Source: JBBSMX01 sp038232935 (GTDB lineage Bacteria > Bacteroidota > Rhodothermia > Rhodothermales > JANQRZ01). Taken from it: DNA of 33,855 nt. The translations under genes were made by a program, and so were the position numbers. The stretch covers positions 1 through 33,855 of the forward strand of contig JBBSMX010000030.1 in the NCBI GenBank assembly GCA_038232935.1, read 5' to 3'. Below are positions 7,258 to 15,513 of this stretch, one piece after another (position 1 is the first letter of the stretch; every line of letters begins with the position of its first letter). A model generated the notes under the pieces. It saw nothing but the letters and a program-made list of their open reading frames with translations, was not told the origin of the DNA and did no database searches.

Positions 7258-7294
7258 AGGGCCGCGCCGGCAGTGGCGCGGCCCTTCTTTTTTG
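7258..7294 (+). terminator. Rho-independent terminator after the H1-like gene
   Basis: Eleven-base-pair perfect stem AGGGCCGCGCC (7258-7268) / GGCGCGGCCCT (7275-7285) with loop GGCAGT, followed by TCTTTTTTG. This is a textbook intrinsic terminator 24 bases after the stop codon. Confidence 0.92.
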
Positions 7295-7333
7295 CCGTCT
7301 CGCCGCCCTTCCTCGCCCCGCCGCCGACTCGCC

Positions 7334-8272
7334 ATGCCGTTCCCCTCGCGCCGCCCGCTCCTCCTGCTTCTCTGTATCCCTGTCTTGCTATCGGTTGCCG
7401 GCAGCCCAGTGTGGGCACAGGAGACGAAAGAGGAGGAGCCCCTGACCGTGGCCGAGGGCTGGCGCTCCCAACTCACCGGGCAGCTCGCCTTCAACCAGGC
7501 GGCCTACAGCAACTGGCAGGAGGGCGGCCTCGACGCCCTCGCCTTCGCGGCCGGCACGAACGGCCGCTTCGCCCGCCTCCTCGGCCTCTTCAAGCAGACG
7601 CACGACGCACGGCTCGCCTTCGGCCTCGTCAAGCAGGACACGCTCCAGTTTCGGAAGGCCGTGGACGTGATCCGCTACGCGTTCCAACTCCAGTACACCG
7701 GCACGGGCGTTTTCCAGCCCACGTTCGCCACGGACATCCGGACCCAGTTCGCCCCCGGCTACGATTACGATCCCGACCCGGCGACGTACCCCAACCTCGC
7801 CGACCGCATCGCGCCGAACGAGCGGCTGAAGGTGTCCGACTTCTTCGCCCCGGCCACGTGGACGCAGACCCTCGGGGTGACCTACGACCCCGACCGGTGG
7901 TACACGGCGAGGCTCGGCTTTGCCACGAAAGAGACGTTCGTGCTCGTCGACCGGCTGCGGCCGGTGTACGGCAACGCGCTCGACGAGGCGGTGCGGGTGC
8001 AGGCAGGGCTGGAGTTTCTGGCCGAGGTGCAGAAGGAGCTGTTTCAGAACGTGCTGCTCCAGTCCCGTCTGAGCCTGTTCGAAGCGTTCAACCAGCTCGA
8101 CAGCGCCGCGCCCGACCTCGTCTTCGAGAACATCCTTCAGCTCAAAGTGAACGACTGGCTGAACACGAACCTCGAACTCGTGTCGCTCTACGACAAGGAC
8201 ACGATCGACGAGATCCAGCTCAAAGAGGGGCTCTCCATCGGCATCGCCATTACACTGCTGCAGAAACGGTAA
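7334..8272 (+). CDS. DUF3078 family protein, probably outer-membrane associated
   Basis: A 312-residue protein with a signal peptide (MPFPSRRPLLLLLCIPVLLS ... VWA|Q). The mature part contains NWQEGGLDALAFAAGTNGRF, FGLVKQDTLQFRKAVDVIR, TQFAPGYDYDPD and NVLLQSRLSLFEAF. It resembles DUF3078, a Bacteroidota family of predicted beta-rich envelope proteins of unknown function. The NW..GG start, 'K..D...' and 'TQFAPGYDY' blocks are the features I recognise. An upstream TTG at 7292 lies in the terminator T-run, so ATG 7334 is preferred. The 'gggtgagggg' spacer repeat follows the stop codon. Confidence 0.85.
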   Translation: MPFPSRRPLLLLLCIPVLLSVAGSPVWAQETKEEEPLTVAEGWRSQLTGQLAFNQAAYSNWQEGGLDALAFAAGTNGRFARLLGLFKQTHDARLAFGLVKQDTLQFRKAVDVIRYAFQLQYTGTGVFQPTFATDIRTQFAPGYDYDPDPATYPNLADRIAPNERLKVSDFFAPATWTQTLGVTYDPDRWYTARLGFATKETFVLVDRLRPVYGNALDEAVRVQAGLEFLAEVQKELFQNVLLQSRLSLFEAFNQLDSAAPDLVFENILQLKVNDWLNTNLELVSLYDKDTIDEIQLKEGLSIGIAITLLQKR

Positions 8273-8296
8273 CGGGTGAGGGGTAGAGGGTAGAGA
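8271..8296. repeat. G-rich spacer repeat between 7334 and 8320 genes
   Basis: The short spacer reads 'gggtgaggggtagagggtaga', related to the strings in the spacer upstream of 6200. It probably belongs to the same small interspersed family. Confidence 0.35.
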
Positions 8297-8319
8297 ACGA
8301 AGGGGAGGCGGCGACGGCG

Positions 8320-10650
8320 GTGAAACGGAGGCTCACGCAGCACGCGGCACGTATCACGGCGAGGCCGACCCTCGTCGTCGCCGGTGTGTATGCCGCGGTG
8401 TGCCTCGCGCTGTGGCCGCTGCCGCTGCTCGGGTTGCTCCACGCCGAGTCGAGCGCGGTCGTGGCGGGGGTCGGGTTCTTTACGTCGGGGCTGGCGGCGC
8501 TGGCGCTGTTCCGGCAGGGCGAGCGGCTGAGGGCGGTGCTGTTCCGGCTGGAAGCCCTGCTCGCCCTGCCGTGGGCGCTGCTGACGCTTTCGCTCCTGTG
8601 GCGGCCGAACTGTGGGTACGGGCAGGGGCTGCTTCTCTTCATGCTGTTCGCGCCGCCGAGCGTCGCGCTCGCCGTCGCGCTCGCGTTCGCGCTCGATGCG
8701 GCACGGGTGGCGCGTCGCCGCCTCTGGTTCGTGGGGATTGGGCTCGGTGTCGCCCTGCTGCCGGTTGCCTACGACCTCGGGCTGCACCCGCAGTTCTACA
8801 CGTACAACCACGTCTGGGGCGGCGTCCTCGGCCCGATCTACGACGAGGAGCTGGCGCTCCGGCCGGGACTGTTGCTGTTCCGCGCGCTAACGCTGCTCTG
8901 GACGGCGGCGCTCGTCCTCCTCGGCCTGCGGGCGCAGGGGCGAGTGGAAGCGAGGCAGAGCGAACGGGGGGAGGGGCGCGTAGACCGTGAGGCCTCCCAT
9001 CCTCCCATCCCCCTCTACGCCCGCACTCCACCGCGTACCCTCGGCGGGGCGCTGCTCGTCGCCGTCCTGCTCATCGGCTTGGCCTACGTGTTCTCGGCGC
9101 GGCTCGGGTTCAACACGCCGGGATGGCTGATCCGCGAGCGGCTCGGCGGGTACCTCGCCACGGAGCGGTTCGACATCTATTACGATCCGGCATCGCTCAC
9201 GCCGGGTGAGTTGCGCGTCATCGCCGATGCCCATGCGTATCGCTACCATGTGCTGCACGATGCCCTCGGCGTGGATGTGCCGGAGCGAATCGCCACCTAC
9301 CTCTATCCGGATGCGGAGACGAAGGCGGCGCTCACGGGGGCGCGGCTGACGAGTGTGGCACCGGTGTGGCTACCTCGCCCGCAGATGCACCTCCTCCTCG
9401 CCCGCTTCGACGACTCGTTCGGGCACGAGCTCGTCCACGTCTTCTCGCGCGAGTTCGGGCTGCCGATCCTCCGGGCGTCGCCTGCCGTGGGGCTGGTGGA
9501 GGGGCTGGCCGTCGCGCTCGAACCGCCGGAGGGGCTGCCGGGGCCGGACGCGCAGGTGGCCGCTGCCGCGCGCTACCGGGACGCTATGGGTACGCTCGTC
9601 GGGCCGCTCGGCGCGGCCGTCGCGTCGCGGCTGTTGCCGCTCGGGTTCTGGAGCGGGCGCGGGGCCGTCTCGTACACGACGATGGGCTCGTTCGTCCGCT
9701 ACCTCTACGCCACACGCGGTGCGGCACCGCTGCGCGCGGTCTACGCCACGGGTGATTTCGAGCGGGCGTATGGGGTGCCGCTCGACGCCCTCGCCGCCGA
9801 GTGGGAAGCCCACGTGATGGCTGCGCCGCCCGATCCCGAGGCCGAAGAGCTCGTTGCCCGCGTCTTCACCCGCCCGTCGCTCTTCGAGCAGCGGTGCCCG
9901 CACTATGTCGAGCCGTGGAAACGGGCCTATCGCTCCGGTCTCGATGCCCTCGCGGCGGGCAGTGCCGACGAGGCGCTCCGGCTGTTCGAAGCCGCTCTCG
10001 CCGACGTCCCGTCGCAGCCGGCCGTCCTCTCAGCGTGGGGCCGGCTCGTGCTCACGCGCGGGGAGACGGACCGGGCCATCGACCGGCTGAGCGTGGCACT
10101 TACCGAGGCCGACACCCTCGCCGACGCGGCGCTGTGGGGTCGGCTCGGGGATGCGTACGCGCTTGCCCACGAGCCGGAGCGTGCGGACTCGGCCTACGCA
10201 CGGGCACTCGCGGAGACGCCGAGTTATCAGCGTTCGTCGCGGGCGGCGCTCCGGCTGCGGGCGCAGCTCGACCCGCAATCGCTCGACGTGCTCATCGGCC
10301 TGGAGCCTCCGGACGCGCGGGCGGGACGACTGGCCGAATCCGGCGATCCGGCGGCTCGCCTGCTGGCCGGTCTGCTCTGGGCTGAGGCCGGGGACTACGC
10401 GGCGGCGCACGCGGCGCTGGAGGCGGTGCCGTCGGACGCGCGGCCGGACGTCGTGCCGGAGCGGTGGGCGTGGCTGGCGCGCTTCGCCCACCTCGCCGGC
10501 GACCGGCAGAGCGCAGCGGCCGCTGCTGAACGGGCGGCCGAAGCATACGATGCAGAGGGCGCGACGAATGCTGCCGCCCAGCAGCGGGACCTCGTCGAGG
10601 CGCTGCGGTGGCTCATCCTGCGTGAAGATCCGGTGCTCGGGAGGCGCTGA
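8320..10650 (+). CDS. Membrane-anchored gluzincin metallopeptidase with TPR-like C-terminus
   Basis: A 776-residue protein from GTG 8320. Residues 17 to about 205 contain roughly six hydrophobic segments, a polar low-complexity loop follows (about 207-240), and another membrane segment lies near 248-268. The outer domain begins ERFDIYYDPASLTPGEL and has a zinc motif HELVH at 369-373 and a candidate third ligand E394 in GLVEGLAVALE, the spacing of Peptidase_MA-like gluzincins. 'TTMGSFVRYLYATRG' is also typical of that group. From about 540 to 760, helical repeats such as GSADEALRLFEAALADVPSQ and EPERADSAYARALAETPSYQ look like TPRs. The substrate is unknown. The membrane and TPR context suggests an envelope protease or a substrate-scaffold protein. 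The T9SS plug gene follows after 142 bases. Confidence 0.75.
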   Translation: MKRRLTQHAARITARPTLVVAGVYAAVCLALWPLPLLGLLHAESSAVVAGVGFFTSGLAALALFRQGERLRAVLFRLEALLALPWALLTLSLLWRPNCGYGQGLLLFMLFAPPSVALAVALAFALDAARVARRRLWFVGIGLGVALLPVAYDLGLHPQFYTYNHVWGGVLGPIYDEELALRPGLLLFRALTLLWTAALVLLGLRAQGRVEARQSERGEGRVDREASHPPIPLYARTPPRTLGGALLVAVLLIGLAYVFSARLGFNTPGWLIRERLGGYLATERFDIYYDPASLTPGELRVIADAHAYRYHVLHDALGVDVPERIATYLYPDAETKAALTGARLTSVAPVWLPRPQMHLLLARFDDSFGHELVHVFSREFGLPILRASPAVGLVEGLAVALEPPEGLPGPDAQVAAAARYRDAMGTLVGPLGAAVASRLLPLGFWSGRGAVSYTTMGSFVRYLYATRGAAPLRAVYATGDFERAYGVPLDALAAEWEAHVMAAPPDPEAEELVARVFTRPSLFEQRCPHYVEPWKRAYRSGLDALAAGSADEALRLFEAALADVPSQPAVLSAWGRLVLTRGETDRAIDRLSVALTEADTLADAALWGRLGDAYALAHEPERADSAYARALAETPSYQRSSRAALRLRAQLDPQSLDVLIGLEPPDARAGRLAESGDPAARLLAGLLWAEAGDYAAAHAALEAVPSDARPDVVPERWAWLARFAHLAGDRQSAAAAAERAAEAYDAEGATNAAAQQRDLVEALRWLILREDPVLGRR

Positions 10651-10792
10651 CGGTGAGCCGCAGACTATGGCTGCCGGCGTGGGCGTTCTGGCGTCTCACG
10701 GTAGCGGTAAGGAAAGGGCTTGCCTTACGGCGTCCGGGGCAGCATATTCCGGGGCCTGTCTCGCCCGCCTCTCTCCCGCACTCTCTGACTCG

Positions 10793-12094
10793 ATGACGCC
10801 ACTATTGTCTCGTACTTCCGCGTTCGCGCTCCTCCTACTGCTGAGCGTGGTTGCGGGGTGCGCCACCACCAAGGAGGACACGCGAGGAGAGCGCCCGTAC
10901 TCCGAACCCGACGCGCCCGGCCTCGTCCTCGGGCGGACGGCTGACTACGTCCGCACAATCCAGCTCTACCGGAGCGGCGACGAGGGGTCCTTGCCCATCC
11001 TCCCCCTGAGCTCCGGCCAGACGCTCACGCTCGAATTCGACCTGCTGGCCGATTTCGGCGAGCCGTTCTCCGTCTATTTCTACCACGCCGACCGCCAGTG
11101 GCGGCGGGACCTGCTGCCGGTCGAATACCTCAAGACCTTCCAGAGCGACGACATCCTCGACTACGAATCGTCCCTCGCCACGGAGGTCCGGTATAGCCAC
11201 TACGAGTACGAGTTTCCGAACGCGAACATCCAGTTCCTCCGCAGCGGCAACTACGTCCTCCGCGTGACCGAGCCCGGCGACGAGCGCGAGGCCATCTTCG
11301 AGCAGGCCTTCTTCGTCACCGAGCAATCGGCCGAGATCGACTTCGCCGTGAGGAGCGGGCTCGGCACGGGATCGTACTTCCAGCCCGTGGCTCGCATCCG
11401 CCCGCCCGATGCCTTCAGCAATCCGGTCTACGATTACAACGTGTGCTTCGCCCGCAACGGTCGGTTCGCGCTCACCCGCTGCGCCGCCGATCCCACGCTC
11501 GCTGGCGGGTCGCTCTTCGAGTTCTTGCTGCCGCGCGAAACCGCCTTCACACAAGAGGGGCCACTCTACGAACTCGACCTGTCCTATCTCCAGACCGGTC
11601 CGCAAGTCATCGATGTCAACCTCGAGACCTCGCCCTACACCGTCACCCTCGACCCCGACTACGTCCGCTTCGGCGGTGATCTCTTCGACCGGGACCTCAC
11701 CGGGCAGACGCTCGTCTCGACCGTCGTGCAGGACGCACCCGGTCCGGCGGACATCGGGGCCGAGTACGTCAATGCGCTGTTCCGCTTCGTGCCGCAGGAC
11801 GAGAAAGAGGTGGCGGGGCCGGTGATCCTGACGGGCAGTTTCAATGGCTGGGTGATCGACCCGGCCTACCAACTTCTCTGGAATGCGGCGGAGGGTCTCT
11901 ACGAAGCCGAAGTATTGCTCAAGCAGGGCCGGTACATTTACAAATACTACGTGGACGACCCGGCCGAGCAGGAGCGCATCCGCCGCACGGCCGGACTCGG
12001 GCAGCCCAACCTCTACACCGCGTTCGTCTACCTTTTCGACCCCTCGTACAACACGGACCGTCTCCTCGCCGTCAGCAACATCCTCGGGCAGTGA
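10793..12094 (+). CDS. Type IX secretion system plug protein (DUF5103), lipoprotein
   Basis: A 433-residue lipoprotein: signal MTPLLSRTSAFALLLLLSVV with lipobox VAGC and acylated Cys at 23. The body matches the DUF5103 or T9SS plug family: YVRTIQLYRSGDEGSLPILP, LTLEFDLLADFGEPFSVYFY, HADRQWRRDLLPVEYLKTFQ, YSHYEYEFPN, SGNYVLRV, and a C-terminal ILTGSFNGW...YEAEVLLKQGRYIYKYY immunoglobulin-like region. In Bacteroidota this protein seals the SprA translocon of T9SS when no cargo is present. That function is known for the family and transferred here by similarity. The S8 protease at 27490 carries a T9SS-type tail, so the cell probably has this secretion route. No other T9SS core gene is in the window. 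Confidence 0.85.
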   Translation: MTPLLSRTSAFALLLLLSVVAGCATTKEDTRGERPYSEPDAPGLVLGRTADYVRTIQLYRSGDEGSLPILPLSSGQTLTLEFDLLADFGEPFSVYFYHADRQWRRDLLPVEYLKTFQSDDILDYESSLATEVRYSHYEYEFPNANIQFLRSGNYVLRVTEPGDEREAIFEQAFFVTEQSAEIDFAVRSGLGTGSYFQPVARIRPPDAFSNPVYDYNVCFARNGRFALTRCAADPTLAGGSLFEFLLPRETAFTQEGPLYELDLSYLQTGPQVIDVNLETSPYTVTLDPDYVRFGGDLFDRDLTGQTLVSTVVQDAPGPADIGAEYVNALFRFVPQDEKEVAGPVILTGSFNGWVIDPAYQLLWNAAEGLYEAEVLLKQGRYIYKYYVDDPAEQERIRRTAGLGQPNLYTAFVYLFDPSYNTDRLLAVSNILGQ

Positions 12095-12228
12095 GGCGCT
12101 CGCCGTTCGTGTTCGCACCGTCGCGGGGCCGGTCTGCAACAGGCGTCGCGGGGCCTCGTCACTCCGCGCGGGCCACTTCCGTAGTCTCCCGACCTCGTTT
12201 CTATCTCCATCCCCACGCGTGCCGCCTC

Positions 12229-14724
12229 ATGATTACTCGTCGCCTCGTCCTCCTCTTGGCTCTCGCCTCCGGCATCGCGTTCGCCGGCTGTTCTAGGACG
12301 ATTCAGGTCACTTCCGACAAGTCAGAGGAGGAGAAAGACGACAAGAAGGATTTCAAGCCGTACAGCGAGGTCGTCACCGACACGACCGGCACCGACACCG
12401 GGCTCTTCACGATCCACTACATGGACGGCGGCTCGACCCTGCTCTTCGAGATCCCAGACAGCCTGATGAACCGGGAGATGCTGCTCGTGTCGCGCGTGGC
12501 GCGCACGGCGGACAACATCGGCTACGGTGGGGAGGAGGCGAACACGCAGAGCGTCCGCTGGCAGCGGAAGGGGAAAAACGTCCTCCTCCGGAGCGTCTCC
12601 TACGAGAACGTCGCCGCCGACTCGCTCCCAATCGCCGAAGCCGTGCGGAACTCGAACTTCGAGCCCGTCATCGCCAGCTTCGACATCGAGGCCCTCAACA
12701 AAGACTCGACCAGCGTCGTGATCGACGTGACGAAGCTCTACACGACGGACATCCCCTCGCTCGGCCTCCCGAAGAGCGCGCGCGAGGAGTACAAGGTGCG
12801 GCGGCTCGACGACGACCGGAGCTTCCTGAACCGCGCGGCGAGCTACCCGGAGAACATCGAAGTCCGCAGTGTGCTCACCTACGACGCGGCCGAGCCGCCC
12901 TCACAGAGCAGCACGGGGACGATCTCGCTGGAGATGAACCATTCGATGGTGCTGCTGCCCGCGGTCCCGATGCAGGAGCGGCTCTTCGACCAGCGCGTCG
13001 GCTTCTTCGCCCTCACCCAGACCGACTACGGTCTCGAGGCTCAGCGCGCCGAGAAGCGCCGCTACATCCTCCGCTGGCGGCTCGAGCCCAAAGACCCCGA
13101 GGCGTACGCGCGCGGCGAACTCGTCGAGCCCGTCGAGCCCATCGTGTATTACATCGACCCGGCGACGCCGCAGAAGTGGCGGCCGTATTTGAAGCAGGGT
13201 GTGAACGACTGGAATCGGGCCTTCGAGGCCGCTGGCTTCAAGAACGCCATCGTGGCGAAGGACCCGCCGACGGCGGAGGAGGACCCCGAGTTCAACCCGG
13301 AGGATGTGCGCTACTCGGTGATCCGCTACTTCGCCAGCCCCGTCCAGAACGCCTACGGCCCGAACGTCCACGACCCCCGCACGGGCGAGATTCTGGAGTC
13401 CGACATCGGCTGGTACCACAACATCATGAACCTGCTGCGGAACTGGTACTTCATCCAGACCGCCGCCGCCAACCCGCGCGCGCAGAAGGTGGCCTTCAGC
13501 GACGAGGAGATGGGTGAGCTGATCCGCTTCGTCGCAGCGCACGAGGTCGGCCACACGATCGGGCTCCGTCACAACTTCTACTCGTCGAGCTCGGTCCCCG
13601 TGGACTCCCTCCGCTCGCCGACCTATACGGCGCAGCATGGCACCGCGCCCTCGATCATGGACTACGCCCGGTTCAACTACATCGCGCAGCCCGGCGACCA
13701 CGTGACGAAGTTTACCCCGGACATCGGGGAGTACGACCTCCACGCCATCGAGTGGGGCTACCGCCGCTTCCCCGGCCTGGCCTCGCCCGACGCCGAACGC
13801 GAGACGCTGAACGACATGGCGAAGCGTTCCGACGACGACCCGCGCCTCCGCTTCGTCCTCGAAGCCGCCATCGCTACCGACCCGCGCGCGCAGAACGAAG
13901 ACCTCGGCGACGATCCGGTCCTGGCCGGCGAGTACGGCCTCGCCAACCTCCGCCGCGTCGCGGACCACCTCGTGACGTGGACGAGCGAGGACATGAAGGA
14001 CTACGCGAACCTCGAAGAGCTCTACGGCCAGGTCGTCGGGCAGTGGGTCCGCTACATGAACCACGCCGCCGCGAACGTCGGCGGCGTGACGATCGACTAC
14101 AAGACGGCTGACGAGGACGGCGTGGTCTACGAGCCCGTCGCAGCCGAGCGCCAGCGCCGGGCACTCCAGTTCTTCCTCACGAACGCGTTCGCCCGGCCGG
14201 ACTGGCTGCTCGACACCGACATCCTCCGGAGGATCGAGCCGGCCGGCGCGCTCGACCGCGTGCGCTCGGCCCAGGTCAGCATGCTGGACCGGCTGCTCGA
14301 TCCGAGCCGCCTCGCCCGCCTGTTCGAAGCCGAAGCTATCGACGCGGGCGAAGATGTTTACACGGCTGCCGACATGATGGTCGACGTACGAGAGGGCATC
14401 TGGAGCGAACTGGAGGCCGGCGAGCCCATCGGCCCGCTCCGCCGCAGCCTCCAGCGTGGCTACATCGAGCGGCTGCAGTACCTCATGGAGGAGGACCAGA
14501 ACGTGCCGGACAATGATTTTCTGCGGTACTACATCGGCATCACACCCGTCAACGTGAGCCAGTCCGACATCCGCCCGCTCGTGCGCGGCGAGCTTCAGGA
14601 TCTGGACCAGCAAATCGGGCAGGCCCTGCGGAACCGCCGTGTCTCCGGCGACCGCGCCACGCGGCTGCACCTCGAAGACGCCCGCGCTCGCATCGAGCAG
14701 ATTCTGGAAGGGAAGGAGGATTGA
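12229..14724 (+). CDS. Zinc-dependent metzincin metalloprotease, lipoprotein
   Basis: An 831-residue lipoprotein (lipobox FAGC, Cys21). After a charged linker (SDKSEEEKDDKKDFKPYSEV), it has long N-terminal regions of the type annotated DUF5118/DUF5117. The catalytic motif HEVGHTIGLRH is at 438-448, the full metzincin HExxHxxGxxH pattern, with Met-turn-like SIMDY near residue 475. The family is annotated 'zinc-dependent metalloprotease' across Bacteroidota, with unknown physiological substrates. The C-terminal part (YTAADMMVDVREGIW... RLHLEDARARIEQIL) is helical. The ATG at 12229 is chosen because it begins the signal peptide; the frame is open further upstream but without plausible protein. 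Confidence 0.9.
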   Translation: MITRRLVLLLALASGIAFAGCSRTIQVTSDKSEEEKDDKKDFKPYSEVVTDTTGTDTGLFTIHYMDGGSTLLFEIPDSLMNREMLLVSRVARTADNIGYGGEEANTQSVRWQRKGKNVLLRSVSYENVAADSLPIAEAVRNSNFEPVIASFDIEALNKDSTSVVIDVTKLYTTDIPSLGLPKSAREEYKVRRLDDDRSFLNRAASYPENIEVRSVLTYDAAEPPSQSSTGTISLEMNHSMVLLPAVPMQERLFDQRVGFFALTQTDYGLEAQRAEKRRYILRWRLEPKDPEAYARGELVEPVEPIVYYIDPATPQKWRPYLKQGVNDWNRAFEAAGFKNAIVAKDPPTAEEDPEFNPEDVRYSVIRYFASPVQNAYGPNVHDPRTGEILESDIGWYHNIMNLLRNWYFIQTAAANPRAQKVAFSDEEMGELIRFVAAHEVGHTIGLRHNFYSSSSVPVDSLRSPTYTAQHGTAPSIMDYARFNYIAQPGDHVTKFTPDIGEYDLHAIEWGYRRFPGLASPDAERETLNDMAKRSDDDPRLRFVLEAAIATDPRAQNEDLGDDPVLAGEYGLANLRRVADHLVTWTSEDMKDYANLEELYGQVVGQWVRYMNHAAANVGGVTIDYKTADEDGVVYEPVAAERQRRALQFFLTNAFARPDWLLDTDILRRIEPAGALDRVRSAQVSMLDRLLDPSRLARLFEAEAIDAGEDVYTAADMMVDVREGIWSELEAGEPIGPLRRSLQRGYIERLQYLMEEDQNVPDNDFLRYYIGITPVNVSQSDIRPLVRGELQDLDQQIGQALRNRRVSGDRATRLHLEDARARIEQILEGKED

Positions 14725-14857
14725 GAATGGGGGAGCGGGAGAGTAGGGACGTCGGGTAAGTCCAAAGCTCGACATCCATGCGTCCCCACGTCCACACCTC
14801 AAACCCGGAACGCGTCGCACCGTCGGTCATACCAGCCTCGGCCAAACGCAGCGCACC

Positions 14858-15334
14858 GTGGATACCCCCCTCCTCATCCTCGTCGGGACCCAGACCGGCA
14901 ACTCGGAGGTCGTCGCCGACGACGTGGCCGACGCCCTCGCCGAGGCCGGGCACACGTCCCGCCTCCTCGACATGGCCGACGCCGTGCCCGAAATGCTGGC
15001 GGACGCCGACCGACTCATCGCCGTCCTCTGCACGTGGAGCGAGGGGACCTTTCCCGACAACGCCGTCGAATTCTACGAGTCCCTCGTCGCCGTGGCTCCC
15101 GACCTGTCCGGCCTCTCGTACGGCGTCATCGGCCTCGGCGATCACCTCTACGATCCGTACTTCCTGACGGCAGCGGACCGGCTCGCCGACCAGCTCGACG
15201 CCCTCGGCGCGCGCCGTGCCCTCCCGCATTTTGAGATCGACAAAGGGCCGTCGGATGGGGATCTGGAGGGCGCACAGGCGTGGGCGCTGCGGTGCGTGGA
15301 AGCGTTGGCTTCGGACCCTGCAGGTGCATCTTGA
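14858..15334 (+). CDS. Flavodoxin-like (MioC-type) protein
   Basis: A 158-residue single-domain flavodoxin fold from GTG 14858. The FMN phosphate loop is GTQTGNSE (residues 10-17), followed by VLCTWSEGTFPDNAVEFYES (the 50s loop) and SYGVIGLGDHLYDPYFLTAA (the 90s loop). These features and the length resemble MioC and the flavodoxin domains of sulfite or cytochrome reductases. It probably carries electrons between a reductase and an unknown acceptor. No reductase gene is adjacent. Preceding spacer 14725-14857 shows no clear signal. Confidence 0.85.
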   Translation: MDTPLLILVGTQTGNSEVVADDVADALAEAGHTSRLLDMADAVPEMLADADRLIAVLCTWSEGTFPDNAVEFYESLVAVAPDLSGLSYGVIGLGDHLYDPYFLTAADRLADQLDALGARRALPHFEIDKGPSDGDLEGAQAWALRCVEALASDPAGAS

Positions 15335-15513
15335 GGGAGATGGTGGGATAGGGGAAACCCTTTAAACGCTGTATTTGGAAACCATGAGCCGGAGAGATCG
15401 TGGCATCCTATACCACGTCGATCCATCTCCCTGTCGGCGTGGCTTTCTTTACCGGTGTTCGTCTGGCCTTTCCTATCGCCCCTCGATCCACCCTGCGTTC
15501 CGATCTCTTCTTT

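Noticed and set aside
7292..7333. Earlier TTG start of the DUF3078 gene
   Set aside because: It lies in the T-run of the preceding terminator and adds an arginine-rich stretch ahead of a normal signal peptide; ATG 7334 is better.
12901..14820. A 639-codon open frame antisense to the metzincin gene
   Set aside because: Composition is typical of an antisense shadow and the plus-strand gene has a complete HEVGHTIGLRH motif and signal peptide.
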